A stretch of DNA of 23,959 bases from Alectryocaccomicrobium faecavium (GTDB taxonomy: Bacteria > Bacillota > Clostridia > Christensenellales > Aristaeellaceae), in NCBI GenBank assembly GCA_018713425.1, contig DVOT01000217.1, positions 1 to 23,959 on the forward strand, read 5' to 3'. This document shows positions 6,827-13,798 of the stretch, one piece after another (the first letter of the stretch is position 1; each line of letters opens with the position of its first letter). The notes beneath the pieces are model-generated. The model did no database searches. It worked only from the letters and a program-made list of their open reading frames with translations, and was not told the DNA's origin. The translations under genes and the position numbers were made by a program.

Positions 6827-7835
6827 CGTCGCGCAAATCCTCCGGTATTTCTATGCGAGCGCACAATCTTTCCGCAAGCGCATCGCCGTCAAGCGCGGGC
6901 AAAAGCGCTTCCTCAGCGCCCGTTTCTTCCCAAATGCGCGCGTTTTTTACCGTCCTGTGCCAGCGTTCAAAAATTTCCTGAGCGTCTTCGGTGATCCGAA
7001 AATTGTACAATTGCGCAAATTCCTGCGTCTCTTCGGTAAGCATCCAATTCACTTCCATGGCCTGTCCCGACCAGCGCGCGCCCAGCGAGCGAACGCGCTC
7101 GTGCAGCCAGGGATTGTGCGTATACAAAAATTCCAGTGTGAACGGATTCTTGCCGCGGCGAATCCAGCGCGGATACTCGCGCGCATACGTCCCGGAAAGC
7201 GCCTTTTCACGCACGCTCGCGTCCAGCGCAAGCACGCGAAACCCCGCTGTCAGCAGCTTGGCGCAAACTTCCGCCGCGCGGTCTACAAGGGGCATGGCGC
7301 ATTCATCAACCGTGCGCACATATGCCGTGCGCGCGTGATCCCATCGCAGCTTTGCGCCGCGCGCCACGCGCGAAAGCTCGGGGTTCATTTCATACCGCAC
7401 CAGGATCTGCCCCGTTTCTTCCTTTCCAGCGTTTGGCAGCGCATGCACTTCCACCGCGCCGCGAAACCGCGCCTTTGCAGGGCGCAGCATCGCTTCCTCC
7501 CACACAGCCGCGACGCATGCCGGTTCGTCGGCCGCCGCGTGCCGCCCAGGGCGATATGCGCGCAGATATTCTTCAATAAACCAGGGACACAGCAAATATT
7601 CCCGATTGGCAATCCACCAAGTGGCGCGTTTTTGGTGGTGAAACACATGCGTGATATACCACTTTGCCAGCGCATGTGCGTCGCTGCCGCAGCGCACAGC
7701 GGCCAGACTTTCGCAAGCGCTGGTCGCTTGCGCGCGCTGGCAGGCCAATTGCCCCATCAACTGGCGCGCAAAATGAATTTGCACGGGAGTGCCAAAAAGC
7801 TGCATTTCCGGAAACTTACGAAGAGTTCTGCGCAT
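6816..7835 (-). CDS. Protein with two HARP-like repeats, first gene of the cassette
   Basis: 339 residues. Near the N-terminus, LFGTPVQIHFARQLMGQL (13-30) resembles the G(S/T)xxQxxxAxxIR module found in front of some mobile-element helicases. An aromatic helical segment (58-95) follows. Then come two related units: residues 143-214 and 229-291 share a Tyr-xx-Asn-Pro-x-Leu pattern, then Arg, Gly-Ala and Arg-Trp, then a helix ending in a Phe-Arg strand. This pattern resembles the HARP-type annealing-helicase domain seen N-terminal to SNF2 ATPases such as SMARCAL1, here on a separate polypeptide immediately upstream of an SNF2-like gene. It may supply DNA-structure recognition to that protein (inference). 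The ATG at 7835 has AGGAGA at good spacing and lies 34 bp from a promoter -10. Confidence 0.75.
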   Translation of the reverse strand: MRRTLRKFPEMQLFGTPVQIHFARQLMGQLACQRAQATSACESLAAVRCGSDAHALAKWYITHVFHHQKRATWWIANREYLLCPWFIEEYLRAYRPGRHAAADEPACVAAVWEEAMLRPAKARFRGAVEVHALPNAGKEETGQILVRYEMNPELSRVARGAKLRWDHARTAYVRTVDECAMPLVDRAAEVCAKLLTAGFRVLALDASVREKALSGTYAREYPRWIRRGKNPFTLEFLYTHNPWLHERVRSLGARWSGQAMEVNWMLTEETQEFAQLYNFRITEDAQEIFERWHRTVKNARIWEETGAEEALLPALDGDALAERLCARIEIPEDLRDDDG

Positions 7836-7868
7836 GGTTTTCTCCTGTAACGCGGGATTCTAGCTCCT

Positions 7869-7898
7869 ATTATACCGCGAGCAAAAGCACAAAGTCAA
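7869..7898 (-). promoter_or_regulatory. Sigma-A-type promoter of the five-gene cassette
   Basis: On the minus strand TTGACT (7893-7898) and a perfect TATAAT (7869-7874) are 18 bp apart. Initiation near 7862 gives a leader of about 27 bases before the ATG at 7835. It is a strong, apparently constitutive-looking signal. Confidence 0.82.
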
Positions 7899-7946
7899 AG
7901 CGCAAGAAAAAGAATTTTTGGCAGCAAATTTGGCATATGTGCTTGT

Positions 7947-7969
7947 GAAATGGCGAAATTCGGTATTTC
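7947..7969. promoter_or_regulatory. Imperfect 23-bp palindrome between divergent promoters
   Basis: GAAAT (7947-7951) pairs with ATTTC (7965-7969), and CGAA (7954-7957) with TTCG (7959-7962), around a central A. Nine of eleven symmetric positions match. It lies upstream of both the cassette promoter and the serine-hydrolase promoter, in an AT-rich stretch with no gene. A regulator binding site is possible but unproven. Confidence 0.35.
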
Positions 7970-8029
7970 AATCCAAAATTTCCTCAAACAACATGAATTT
8001 TCCCTATTCCTATGATGCCAAAAATGGTG

Positions 8030-8035
8030 TATAAT
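8030..8035 (+). promoter_or_regulatory. Putative -10 element for the serine hydrolase operon
   Basis: A perfect TATAAT stands 59 bp before the serine-hydrolase ATG. The -35 at 17 bp is poor (TTCCTA), so activity may need help from a regulator or be modest. Confidence 0.5.
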
Positions 8036-8053
8036 GGGCATAACGTCAATCCA

Positions 8054-8075
8054 CTGCCGCGCAAGACCGCGGCAG
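8054..8075 (+). repeat. 5' UTR hairpin just upstream of a ribosome binding site
   Basis: A perfect 8-bp inverted repeat, CTGCCGCG (8054-8061) and CGCGGCAG (8068-8075), with a 6-base loop. It lies between the putative -10 and the AAGGAGG of the serine hydrolase gene. It has no T-run, so it is not a terminator. It could stabilise the mRNA or be an operator. Confidence 0.5.
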
Positions 8076-8093
8076 CGCGAAAGGAGGCCAAGC

Positions 8094-9197
8094 ATGGATT
8101 TTTCTGCTCTCACCACATTTTTGGATGCGCTTAAAGGCAAAAAAAGCATTCCCAGCGTGGATTGCGCAGTCTCGCTCCAGGGCCAACGCGTATACCGGCA
8201 CAGCGCGAACGCCGGGCAGGACGATCTATATTTTCTCTATTCGGTGAGCAAAGTGATCACCTGCACGGCAGCGGCGCAGCTCCTGGAAAGGGGAAAATTG
8301 CTGCTCACGGATGAAATTTGCGAATACCTGCCGGAATACCGCGATATGGCCGTGAAGCGCGCAGACGGCCAGTTGGAAGAGGCGCAAACGCGCATCACCG
8401 TGCGGCATTTGTTCACCATGTCCGCAGGACTCAATTACAATTTGGAGGCCCCGTCCATCCAAAAAGCCGTGCAGGAAAGCGGCGGTCGAGCGCCCACGCG
8501 GGAAATCGCGCGGGCCATCGCGCAAGAGCCGCTGGATTTTGAGCCCGGTACGCATTGGCAATACAGCCTGTGCCACGACGTGCTCGCCGCGCTGGTGGAA
8601 GCCGTTTCCCAAACGCGCTTTGCCGATTACGTGCGCGAACACATCTTCGCGCCGCTGGGCATGGAAAACAGCACGTACCATCCCACGCCCGAGCAATTCG
8701 CGCGCATCGCGCCGCAATTCCGCTACGACGACGCGGCGTGCGAAGCCGTGCCCATCCCCAAGGCCGCGCGGCATGTGCTCGGCCCGGAATACGACAGCGG
8801 CGGCGCGGGCGTGGTCTCCTGTGTGAGCGATATGCTCGCCTTCGCGCAGGCCCTGGCCAACGGCGGCACGGGCGCAAACGGCGCGCGCATTCTTTCCCCG
8901 CGCACGGTAGACCTCATGCGCATGAACCAATTGAACGAAGCGCAGATGCGCGATTTCAACTGGATCCAGATGGCTGGTTATGGCTATGGCTTGGGTGTGC
9001 GCACCATGGTATCCCCCGCGCAGGGCGGCGCGCTTTCCGCCATTGGCGAATTCGGTTGGGGCGGCGCTGCCGGTTCCTATATCATGATCGATCCGGATCA
9101 TCGCCTATGCGCCTTCTACGCGCAACACATGCTCAACAACCAGGAACCCTATGTGCATCCTCGCCTACGCAATCTAATCTATCAAAGCGTTTTTTAG
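8094..9197 (+). CDS. Serine hydrolase, beta-lactamase/penicillin-binding family S12
   Basis: 367 residues of the class C beta-lactamase-like fold. The nucleophile motif SxxK is Ser50-Val-Ser-Lys53 in LYSVSKV. The second motif, usually Tyr-x-Asn, appears as Tyr-Ser-Leu near residue 157, so the Asn is not conserved. The C-terminal KTG/HTG equivalent is a Gly-rich GWGGAAG stretch. No signal peptide is visible, so it is probably cytoplasmic. Members include esterases, D-amino acid amidases and DD-peptidases; the substrate cannot be assigned. The frame is open from 8034. The ATG at 8094 has AAGGAGG six bases upstream and gives a family-like N-terminus. It is the first gene of a plus-strand group with dapA-like and isomerase-like genes. 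Confidence 0.9.
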   Translation: MDFSALTTFLDALKGKKSIPSVDCAVSLQGQRVYRHSANAGQDDLYFLYSVSKVITCTAAAQLLERGKLLLTDEICEYLPEYRDMAVKRADGQLEEAQTRITVRHLFTMSAGLNYNLEAPSIQKAVQESGGRAPTREIARAIAQEPLDFEPGTHWQYSLCHDVLAALVEAVSQTRFADYVREHIFAPLGMENSTYHPTPEQFARIAPQFRYDDAACEAVPIPKAARHVLGPEYDSGGAGVVSCVSDMLAFAQALANGGTGANGARILSPRTVDLMRMNQLNEAQMRDFNWIQMAGYGYGLGVRTMVSPAQGGALSAIGEFGWGGAAGSYIMIDPDHRLCAFYAQHMLNNQEPYVHPRLRNLIYQSVF

Positions 9198-9219
9198 GCG
9201 GCAGGCATGCGCGTCCCCT

Positions 9220-9247
9220 TCCCTCGCATTGTATGGTACGGGAGGGA
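9220..9247 (+). promoter_or_regulatory. Inverted repeat that could pair with the dapA-like ribosome site
   Basis: TCCCTC (9220-9225) is complementary to GAGGGA (9242-9247), and the second arm includes the GGGAGG ribosome site of the gene starting at 9254. A 16-base loop separates them. Such pairing could lower translation; there is no other sign of a regulated leader. Confidence 0.3.
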
Positions 9248-9253
9248 TGCGCG

Positions 9254-10135
9254 ATGAACGGATTGTTTTATGGCAGTGGCACGGCGCTCGTTACGCCGTT
9301 TCGGGATGGCAAGGTGGATTTTGCCGCGCTGGGCGCCTTGATCGATTGGCAAATTAGCAGTGGAACCGACGCGCTCGTCGTGCTGGGCACCACAGGCGAA
9401 CCGAGCACGCTTTCGGATGCGGAACGCGCGCAAATCATCGCCTTCGCGGTAGAACGGGCGGCAGGGCGCGTGCCGGTGATCGCGGGAACAGGCAGCAACG
9501 ACACGGCAAAAGCCGTCGCGCTGGCGCGCAGCGCCGAAGCCGAGGGGGCGGACGCGCTGCTCGTGGTCACGCCCTATTACAACAAGGCGGGCGACGATGG
9601 GCTGATCCAGCATTTTACTGCCATCGCCGAGCGCGTGCAGGTGCCCATCATCGCCTACAACGTGCCTTCGCGCACAGGCGTGAACCTCAAGCCGGAAATC
9701 GTGGTGGAACTGGCAAAGCACCCGCGCATCCGCGGCATCAAGGAGGCCAGCGGCAATATGCGCCAAATCGCAGAGCTGTGCCGCCTGGCGGGCGATGGGC
9801 TGTACCTTTACGCGGGTGACGACGCGGACGCCTTCGGCGTGCTCGCGCTGGGCGGGCAGGGCGTGATCTCCGTGGCGGCCAATGTGGTTCCTGCCGCTAT
9901 GCACGAGCTGGCCGCGCGCTTTCGCGGCGGGGAAATCGCCGAAAGCCGCGCCATGCAGCTTTCGCTGCTGCCGCTCATCCGCGCGCTGTTTTGCGAAGTC
10001 AACCCCATCCCGGTCAAGGCCGCGCTGGCAGAAATGGGCCGCATTGGCGAGGAACTGCGCCTGCCGCTCACACCCCTGCGCGGAGAAAAGCGCGCGCAAC
10101 TCCTGCAAACCCTGCGCGATTGCGCGCTGCTGTGA
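9254..10135 (+). CDS. dapA: Dihydrodipicolinate synthase family lyase
   Basis: 293 residues, the normal length for 4-hydroxy-tetrahydrodipicolinate synthase, a (beta/alpha)8 aldolase that condenses pyruvate with aspartate semialdehyde in lysine/diaminopimelate synthesis. The pyruvate-binding GTTGE is at 45-49, the catalytic Tyr in AYNVPSRTG at 135 and the Schiff-base Lys in GIKEASGN at 163. Arg in the YNVPSRTG loop (residue 140) fits a DapA rather than a sialate lyase. The ATG at 9254 has GGGAGG seven bases upstream; the frame continues far upstream only as an artefact over the serine hydrolase gene. Its neighbours are not lysine genes, so a paralogue acting on another 2-oxo acid substrate is possible. 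Confidence 0.9.
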   Translation: MNGLFYGSGTALVTPFRDGKVDFAALGALIDWQISSGTDALVVLGTTGEPSTLSDAERAQIIAFAVERAAGRVPVIAGTGSNDTAKAVALARSAEAEGADALLVVTPYYNKAGDDGLIQHFTAIAERVQVPIIAYNVPSRTGVNLKPEIVVELAKHPRIRGIKEASGNMRQIAELCRLAGDGLYLYAGDDADAFGVLALGGQGVISVAANVVPAAMHELAARFRGGEIAESRAMQLSLLPLIRALFCEVNPIPVKAALAEMGRIGEELRLPLTPLRGEKRAQLLQTLRDCALL

Positions 10136-10167
10136 GAAAATAGAGGATTCGAAAGGAGAAACTCAGC

Positions 10168-11040
10168 ATGAAAAACATTCGCATCGGCACCTGCGTGCCG
10201 GGAAGGAACTTTGCCCAGTGGGCGCCCAAACTGGTGCAGGCGGGCTTTGAGTGCGTCACGGTGAACTACCATATGGAAATGGAACCCGAGGAACTCGCGG
10301 CCCTGCCGGAGATCGTGAAGCGCGCGCTGGACGGCACCAGCGCCACCATTTCCGCGCTGGGTTTTTATTGCAACGCACTGGAAAATCCCGAGCATGAAAA
10401 GAAGTTGCACGCCGCCATCGACGCGGCGGGCGCCATCGGCGCAAAGATCGTTTCCACCTTTGCGGGCGCTCTGGAAGGCCAGAGCGTGGAGGCTGCCATG
10501 CCGCGCTTCCGCACGGTGTTCGGCGAGTTGGCCTCCCACGCCGAGGCGGCTGGCGTGAAACTCGCCATCGAGAACTGCCCCATGGGCGGTACCTGGCAAA
10601 AGAACACCTGCAACATCGGCTTCAATCCCCGCGCGTGGGATATGATGTTTGATGCGGTGCCTTCTCCGGCATTGGGCCTGGAATGGGAACCCGCGCACCA
10701 GATGTGCCAGTTGATCGACCCCGTCGCCAACCTGCGCCAGTATGTGGGTCGTGTATATCATTTGCACGGCAAGGACGCTTCCATCCATTGGGACGCCATC
10801 GCCCGCGCGGGCATTCTCGGCGCGGTGAACTTCGTGGATTCGCGCTTCCCGGGCTTTGGCGACACCGATTGGCGCAAGATCTTCGCCATTTTGCAAGAAA
10901 ACGGCTATGATGGCGCCATCAGCGTCGAGGGCTATCACGATCCGTATTATTCTCACGATTGGGAAATGACCGGTCAATTGCACGCCATGCGCTATCTCAA
11001 ATGGTGCCGCGGCGGGGATTTCACGCCCAATCCGTGGTAA
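10168..11040 (+). CDS. Sugar phosphate isomerase/epimerase-like TIM barrel protein
   Basis: 290 residues of the xylose-isomerase-like (AP endonuclease 2 type) TIM barrel family. Likely metal ligands are Glu in LAIENCPMGGT, His in YHLHGKD, and Glu in ISVEGYHD near the C-terminus. No signal peptide is visible, so it should be cytoplasmic. Enzymes of this fold isomerise or epimerise sugars, inosose or hydroxypyruvate; the substrate is not determined. The ATG has AAAGGAGA upstream, and the gene follows the dapA-like gene by 32 bp, so they are co-transcribed. A strong hairpin follows the stop. Confidence 0.9.
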   Translation: MKNIRIGTCVPGRNFAQWAPKLVQAGFECVTVNYHMEMEPEELAALPEIVKRALDGTSATISALGFYCNALENPEHEKKLHAAIDAAGAIGAKIVSTFAGALEGQSVEAAMPRFRTVFGELASHAEAAGVKLAIENCPMGGTWQKNTCNIGFNPRAWDMMFDAVPSPALGLEWEPAHQMCQLIDPVANLRQYVGRVYHLHGKDASIHWDAIARAGILGAVNFVDSRFPGFGDTDWRKIFAILQENGYDGAISVEGYHDPYYSHDWEMTGQLHAMRYLKWCRGGDFTPNPW

Positions 11041-11062
11041 GAAATCCATAGCAAAACAACGC

Positions 11063-11097
11063 GCGGGCCGCTTCCATCCATTGCGGAAGCGGCCCGC
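11063..11097 (+). terminator. Strong hairpin after the isomerase gene, probable terminator
   Basis: A perfect 13-bp GC-rich stem (11063-11075 with 11085-11097) with a 9-base loop. It begins 22 bp after the stop codon. The downstream bases are T-poor on the plus strand, so it is an atypical intrinsic terminator or an mRNA 3'-end stabiliser. Confidence 0.6.
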
Positions 11098-11157
11098 ACG
11101 CTTGCTTTGCTGGACAAAAAGCCCGCAATTGTCTATTGCATTGCGCGGCGCGGCGCG

Positions 11158-11163
11158 TATAAT
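11158..11163 (+). promoter_or_regulatory. Putative -10 element of the plsY-like gene
   Basis: A perfect TATAAT lies 45 bp before the ATG at 11209. A TTGCAT about 16 bp upstream could be a weak -35, in a GC-repetitive spacer. Confidence 0.5.
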
Positions 11164-11208
11164 GGTAGCAGAGGGATTCCATTTCAAAGCATAGACGGGG
11201 AGATTGGT

Positions 11209-11850
11209 ATGATCCGGGAATTGGTTTTTATCGTCAGTGGCTATCTGATGGGCGGCATTCTGTTCGCGCGGCTGGCGGCGGCGCTTCTGCGCAGGCCCAA
11301 CGTTGTGGAGGGCAGTGAGGATGGCAACCCTGGCACGGCCAACGCCTTTCAATATGGCGGCGCGCTGTGCGGCGTCATCACGCTGCTGGGCGATTTGAAC
11401 AAAGGGTTCTGGCCCCTGTACTTTTATCAAAAATCCGGCGGCAATTTCGATGCCAGGCCGTTGCTCTCCGCCCTGGTGCTGATGGCCCCGGTGTGGGGGC
11501 ACGCCTTTCCCGCCCAGTTCCATTTTCAGGGCGGCAAGGGCATCGCTGTGACCTTCGGTTGCCTACTGGGGCTGTGCCTGGCCACGGATACGCCGCTCAA
11601 GGCCCTGGCATTTTTCTTCCTTTTCTTTTCGCTGGTACTGCGCGTGAGCCCCAATTTCTACCGCACGGGTATTACGTATCTGTGCGCGCTGGCCGCCATT
11701 TTGCTCCTCCCCTGCCCCACGGGGGTGAGACTGGGTTTTTTGGGGCTTACGGCCGCCGTTTTGCTGCGCCTGCATTTGAGCCCGGAAAAGCGCGAAAAGC
11801 TGCGGATCCGCTTCCTCTGGCTAGAAGGGCGCTTGCCCTGGGCGCGCTAG
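11209..11850 (+). CDS. PlsY-family glycerol-3-phosphate acyltransferase, divergent paralogue
   Basis: 213 residues with about five membrane segments. PlsY transfers acyl groups from acyl-phosphate to glycerol-3-phosphate in the membrane to start phospholipid synthesis. The first family motif reads GSEDGNPGTANAF instead of the usual GSGNPGxTN, with two extra residues. LGDLNKGFWP and the GHAFPAQF...GGKGIAVTFG block match the second region. The third motif near the C-terminus (HRxNIxR) is absent and replaced by a charged end (LSPEKREKLRIRFL). This suggests an altered paralogue rather than the housekeeping enzyme. The ATG at 11209 has GGGGAG upstream. The gene is monocistronic and convergent with the DegV gene, with only 7 bp between the stops. 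Confidence 0.82.
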   Translation: MIRELVFIVSGYLMGGILFARLAAALLRRPNVVEGSEDGNPGTANAFQYGGALCGVITLLGDLNKGFWPLYFYQKSGGNFDARPLLSALVLMAPVWGHAFPAQFHFQGGKGIAVTFGCLLGLCLATDTPLKALAFFFLFFSLVLRVSPNFYRTGITYLCALAAILLLPCPTGVRLGFLGLTAAVLLRLHLSPEKREKLRIRFLWLEGRLPWAR

Positions 11851-11857
11851 GGCGTCG

Positions 11858-12697
11858 TCAACCGGCGCCGCCATACGCCACGATCACGCCGTGCCGCTGG
11901 GCATAATAACCACAAAGCCCGCGCGTGGGATGGATGCTCACGCGCGCGTTTTCCCAGTGCTCCAGAATTTTCGCACGCAGCTTTTCCGCGAAATCGGGGT
12001 TGCAGCAGTGGTCGATGGCCACCCTGCCGCCGCAAAACCCTTTCTCCTGCATTTCCGCGATGAGCATGCCGATCGCGCGCCATGGCCCGCGCGTTTTGCC
12101 GCGCACGGCGATTTCGCCTTCGTCGCTGCCGGCGCCAATGCCCCACATGCCCAGCTTGTGCGCCAAAAAACCCACCGCCCGGCTCATGCGGCCATTTTTG
12201 ATGAGGTTATCGAAGGACGAAAGCGCAAACGCGATGTGCGTTTTTTGCAAAAAGCGCTCCGCGGCGCGCACCACGCCTTCAAAATCCATACCCTGGGCAA
12301 TCCAGCCCTGCATGGCTTCCACGCAGAGGGCGATTTCCGGGCCGGTGGAGCGAGAATCCAGCACGGCAATGCGCTTTTCCGGCGCGCGTTCCAGCGCCAA
12401 TTCCCGGGCGATTTGCGCGCTGTTCATGCTGCCGGACAGGCGCGAGGAAATGGTGATGGCGATGCATCGATCCGCCTGTTCGAATTCTTCCAGCCAGGCC
12501 TGCGGCGTGGGGCAGGAGGTGTGGCTCGCCATTTCGCACCGCTCCATCGCATCCAGCATGGCGGGCACTTGCAATGCGGCATCGTCCACAAAATCCTCGT
12601 CGCCCGCGCTGATGACGAAAGGCACGCTGGAAACGGCGCAGGCGGGCGATTCCAGCGCCCAATCGCAGCTGGAATCCGTCACGATTTTCCACTTCAT
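11858..12697 (-). CDS. DegV family fatty-acid-binding protein
   Basis: 279 residues. The family signature is clear: IVTDSSCDW near the N-terminus, VPFVISAGDEDFVDD, SCPTPQAWLEEF and ITISSRLSGSMNSAQIA, followed by DSRSTGPEIA. DegV (FakB-type) proteins bind a fatty acid so that a kinase partner (FakA) can phosphorylate it; no FakA is in the window. The ATG at 12697 overlaps the preceding SDR stop as ATGA, and AAGGGGG lies about ten bases upstream, so translation is coupled. The frame extends to 12910, but that part is a shadow of the SDR gene. It ends the long minus-strand run and converges on the plsY-like gene. Both relate to acyl-lipid metabolism, which may be coincidental. Confidence 0.92.
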   Translation of the reverse strand: MKWKIVTDSSCDWALESPACAVSSVPFVISAGDEDFVDDAALQVPAMLDAMERCEMASHTSCPTPQAWLEEFEQADRCIAITISSRLSGSMNSAQIARELALERAPEKRIAVLDSRSTGPEIALCVEAMQGWIAQGMDFEGVVRAAERFLQKTHIAFALSSFDNLIKNGRMSRAVGFLAHKLGMWGIGAGSDEGEIAVRGKTRGPWRAIGMLIAEMQEKGFCGGRVAIDHCCNPDFAEKLRAKILEHWENARVSIHPTRGLCGYYAQRHGVIVAYGGAG

Positions 12698-13722
12698 TGT
12701 GCAATTCCCCCTTCCGCGCCGGTCAGCTCCAGCGGCACGTCGCCGCCGCGCAGGAAGGCGATCGTGTCCGCGATGGTCTCCCGCATGTCGCGCGGGCGGT
12801 AGCCCAACTCCCGCGCCGCCTTGTCGTGGCTGAAGTGCTCGTTGCTGGCGATGGTGGAGAGCGCGTAGCGGGTGAATAGCGGGCGCGTATGCGTAACTTT
12901 GGCCAGCCATTCAAAAAACGGCACAAAAGCGCGGGCCAGCCCCATGGGCAGGCAGATTTTCCGCGAGCCGCCCACGGTCTTGCGCACGCATTCCAGCAGT
13001 TCCTGTACCGTGAAATAGCGGTTGGAAAGGATATAGCACTCGCCCGAGCGGCCCTGCTCCGCCGCTTTTAAGCAGCCCTTGGCCACGTCGCGCACATCCA
13101 CAAAATCATAGCCGCCCACCACGCCCGCGGGCAATTTGCCGGAAATGTCCATGTCGATGAGCTGAACAATGTGATTGCTGCCGCGGTTGTAGGGGCCGAT
13201 GATGCCGGAAGGATGCACCACCACGGCATCAAGCCCCCTGCACGCCGCGTCCAGCACGGCCTGCGTCGCCTCCGCCTTGGTTTTGGCGTATGCGCCGTTC
13301 ACGCTTTCCGGCGAAAAATGGTCGGTTTCTGAAATGGTCGCCTTTTCGTCCGATTCGGGGATGGCGTGTACAGAACTGACGTACACCAGCCGCTTCACCC
13401 CATGCCGCTCGCACTGCGCGATGATGTTTCGCGTGCCTTCCACGTTGGCCGCGTAGAGCATGGGCGTGACGCCGTCGCTGATGCTGACGATGCCGGCGGC
13501 ATGGATCACGATGGTTTCGTTGCATTCTGTGCCGGAAAAAATGCCTTCCAGCGAGGCGGGCTGGGTCACGTCGCCCTTATAATAGGTGATCTGCGCATCG
13601 TCCTCGCCTTCCTCCGTGGGCAAAATCAGGCCTCGAATCAGGCAGGGTTCCTTGCGTAGATATCGCAAAATCGTGCTGGCCAAGTGGCCTTTCGCACCGG
13701 TGATGATATACAGCCGTTTCAT
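12694..13722 (-). CDS. NAD-dependent epimerase/dehydratase, extended short-chain dehydrogenase family
   Basis: 342 residues. The N-terminal Rossmann glycine motif is TGAKGHLAS (residues 8-16), and the catalytic Tyr-x-x-x-Lys is YAKTK in VNGAYAKTKAEA, with a Ser in the preceding VYVSSVHA stretch. These are features of extended SDRs such as nucleotide-sugar epimerases and 3-beta-hydroxysteroid dehydrogenase-like proteins, which act in the cytoplasm on NAD(P) substrates. Specific substrate unknown. The ATG at 13722 has AGGAGG six bases upstream; the frame runs back to 13794 but the MKRLYIITGA start fits the family. A 76-bp gap precedes it and contains a TTGAC...GTCAA dyad (13769-13794), but no convincing -10, so it may be read through from the histidine kinase gene. 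Confidence 0.9.
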   Translation of the reverse strand: MKRLYIITGAKGHLASTILRYLRKEPCLIRGLILPTEEGEDDAQITYYKGDVTQPASLEGIFSGTECNETIVIHAAGIVSISDGVTPMLYAANVEGTRNIIAQCERHGVKRLVYVSSVHAIPESDEKATISETDHFSPESVNGAYAKTKAEATQAVLDAACRGLDAVVVHPSGIIGPYNRGSNHIVQLIDMDISGKLPAGVVGGYDFVDVRDVAKGCLKAAEQGRSGECYILSNRYFTVQELLECVRKTVGGSRKICLPMGLARAFVPFFEWLAKVTHTRPLFTRYALSTIASNEHFSHDKAARELGYRPRDMRETIADTIAFLRGGDVPLELTGAEGGIAQ

Positions 13723-13798
13723 GGCTTGCCTCCTGCTTTGAAGATGGAGCCATGATACAGCGCGGCTGTTGACCGGTTTGCGGATTTTTGTCAATGAA

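Noticed and set aside
3356..7835. DNA phosphorothioation (Dnd/Ssp) locus
   Set aside because: Only a PP-loop protein resembles DndC; there is no DndA/IscS, DndB, DndD, DndE or restriction partner, and the PP-loop protein has DUF3440 features of IbrA instead.
8555..10135. A 526-residue plus-strand frame spanning the serine hydrolase and dapA-like region
   Set aside because: Its first ~230 residues are Arg/Ala-rich out-of-frame reading of the serine hydrolase gene; only the part from 9254 is a real protein with its own ribosome site.
9808..11523. A long minus-strand frame opposite the dapA-like and isomerase genes
   Set aside because: The translation is low-complexity (His/Arg/Gly/Ala-rich) with no family pattern, as is common opposite GC-rich genes; the plus strand encodes clear enzymes.
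13769..13794. TTGACA at 13789-13794 on the minus strand as a promoter for the SDR gene
   Set aside because: No acceptable -10 lies 16-18 bp downstream; the TATCAT at 13752-13757 is too far. Kept only as a TTGAC/GTCAA dyad.
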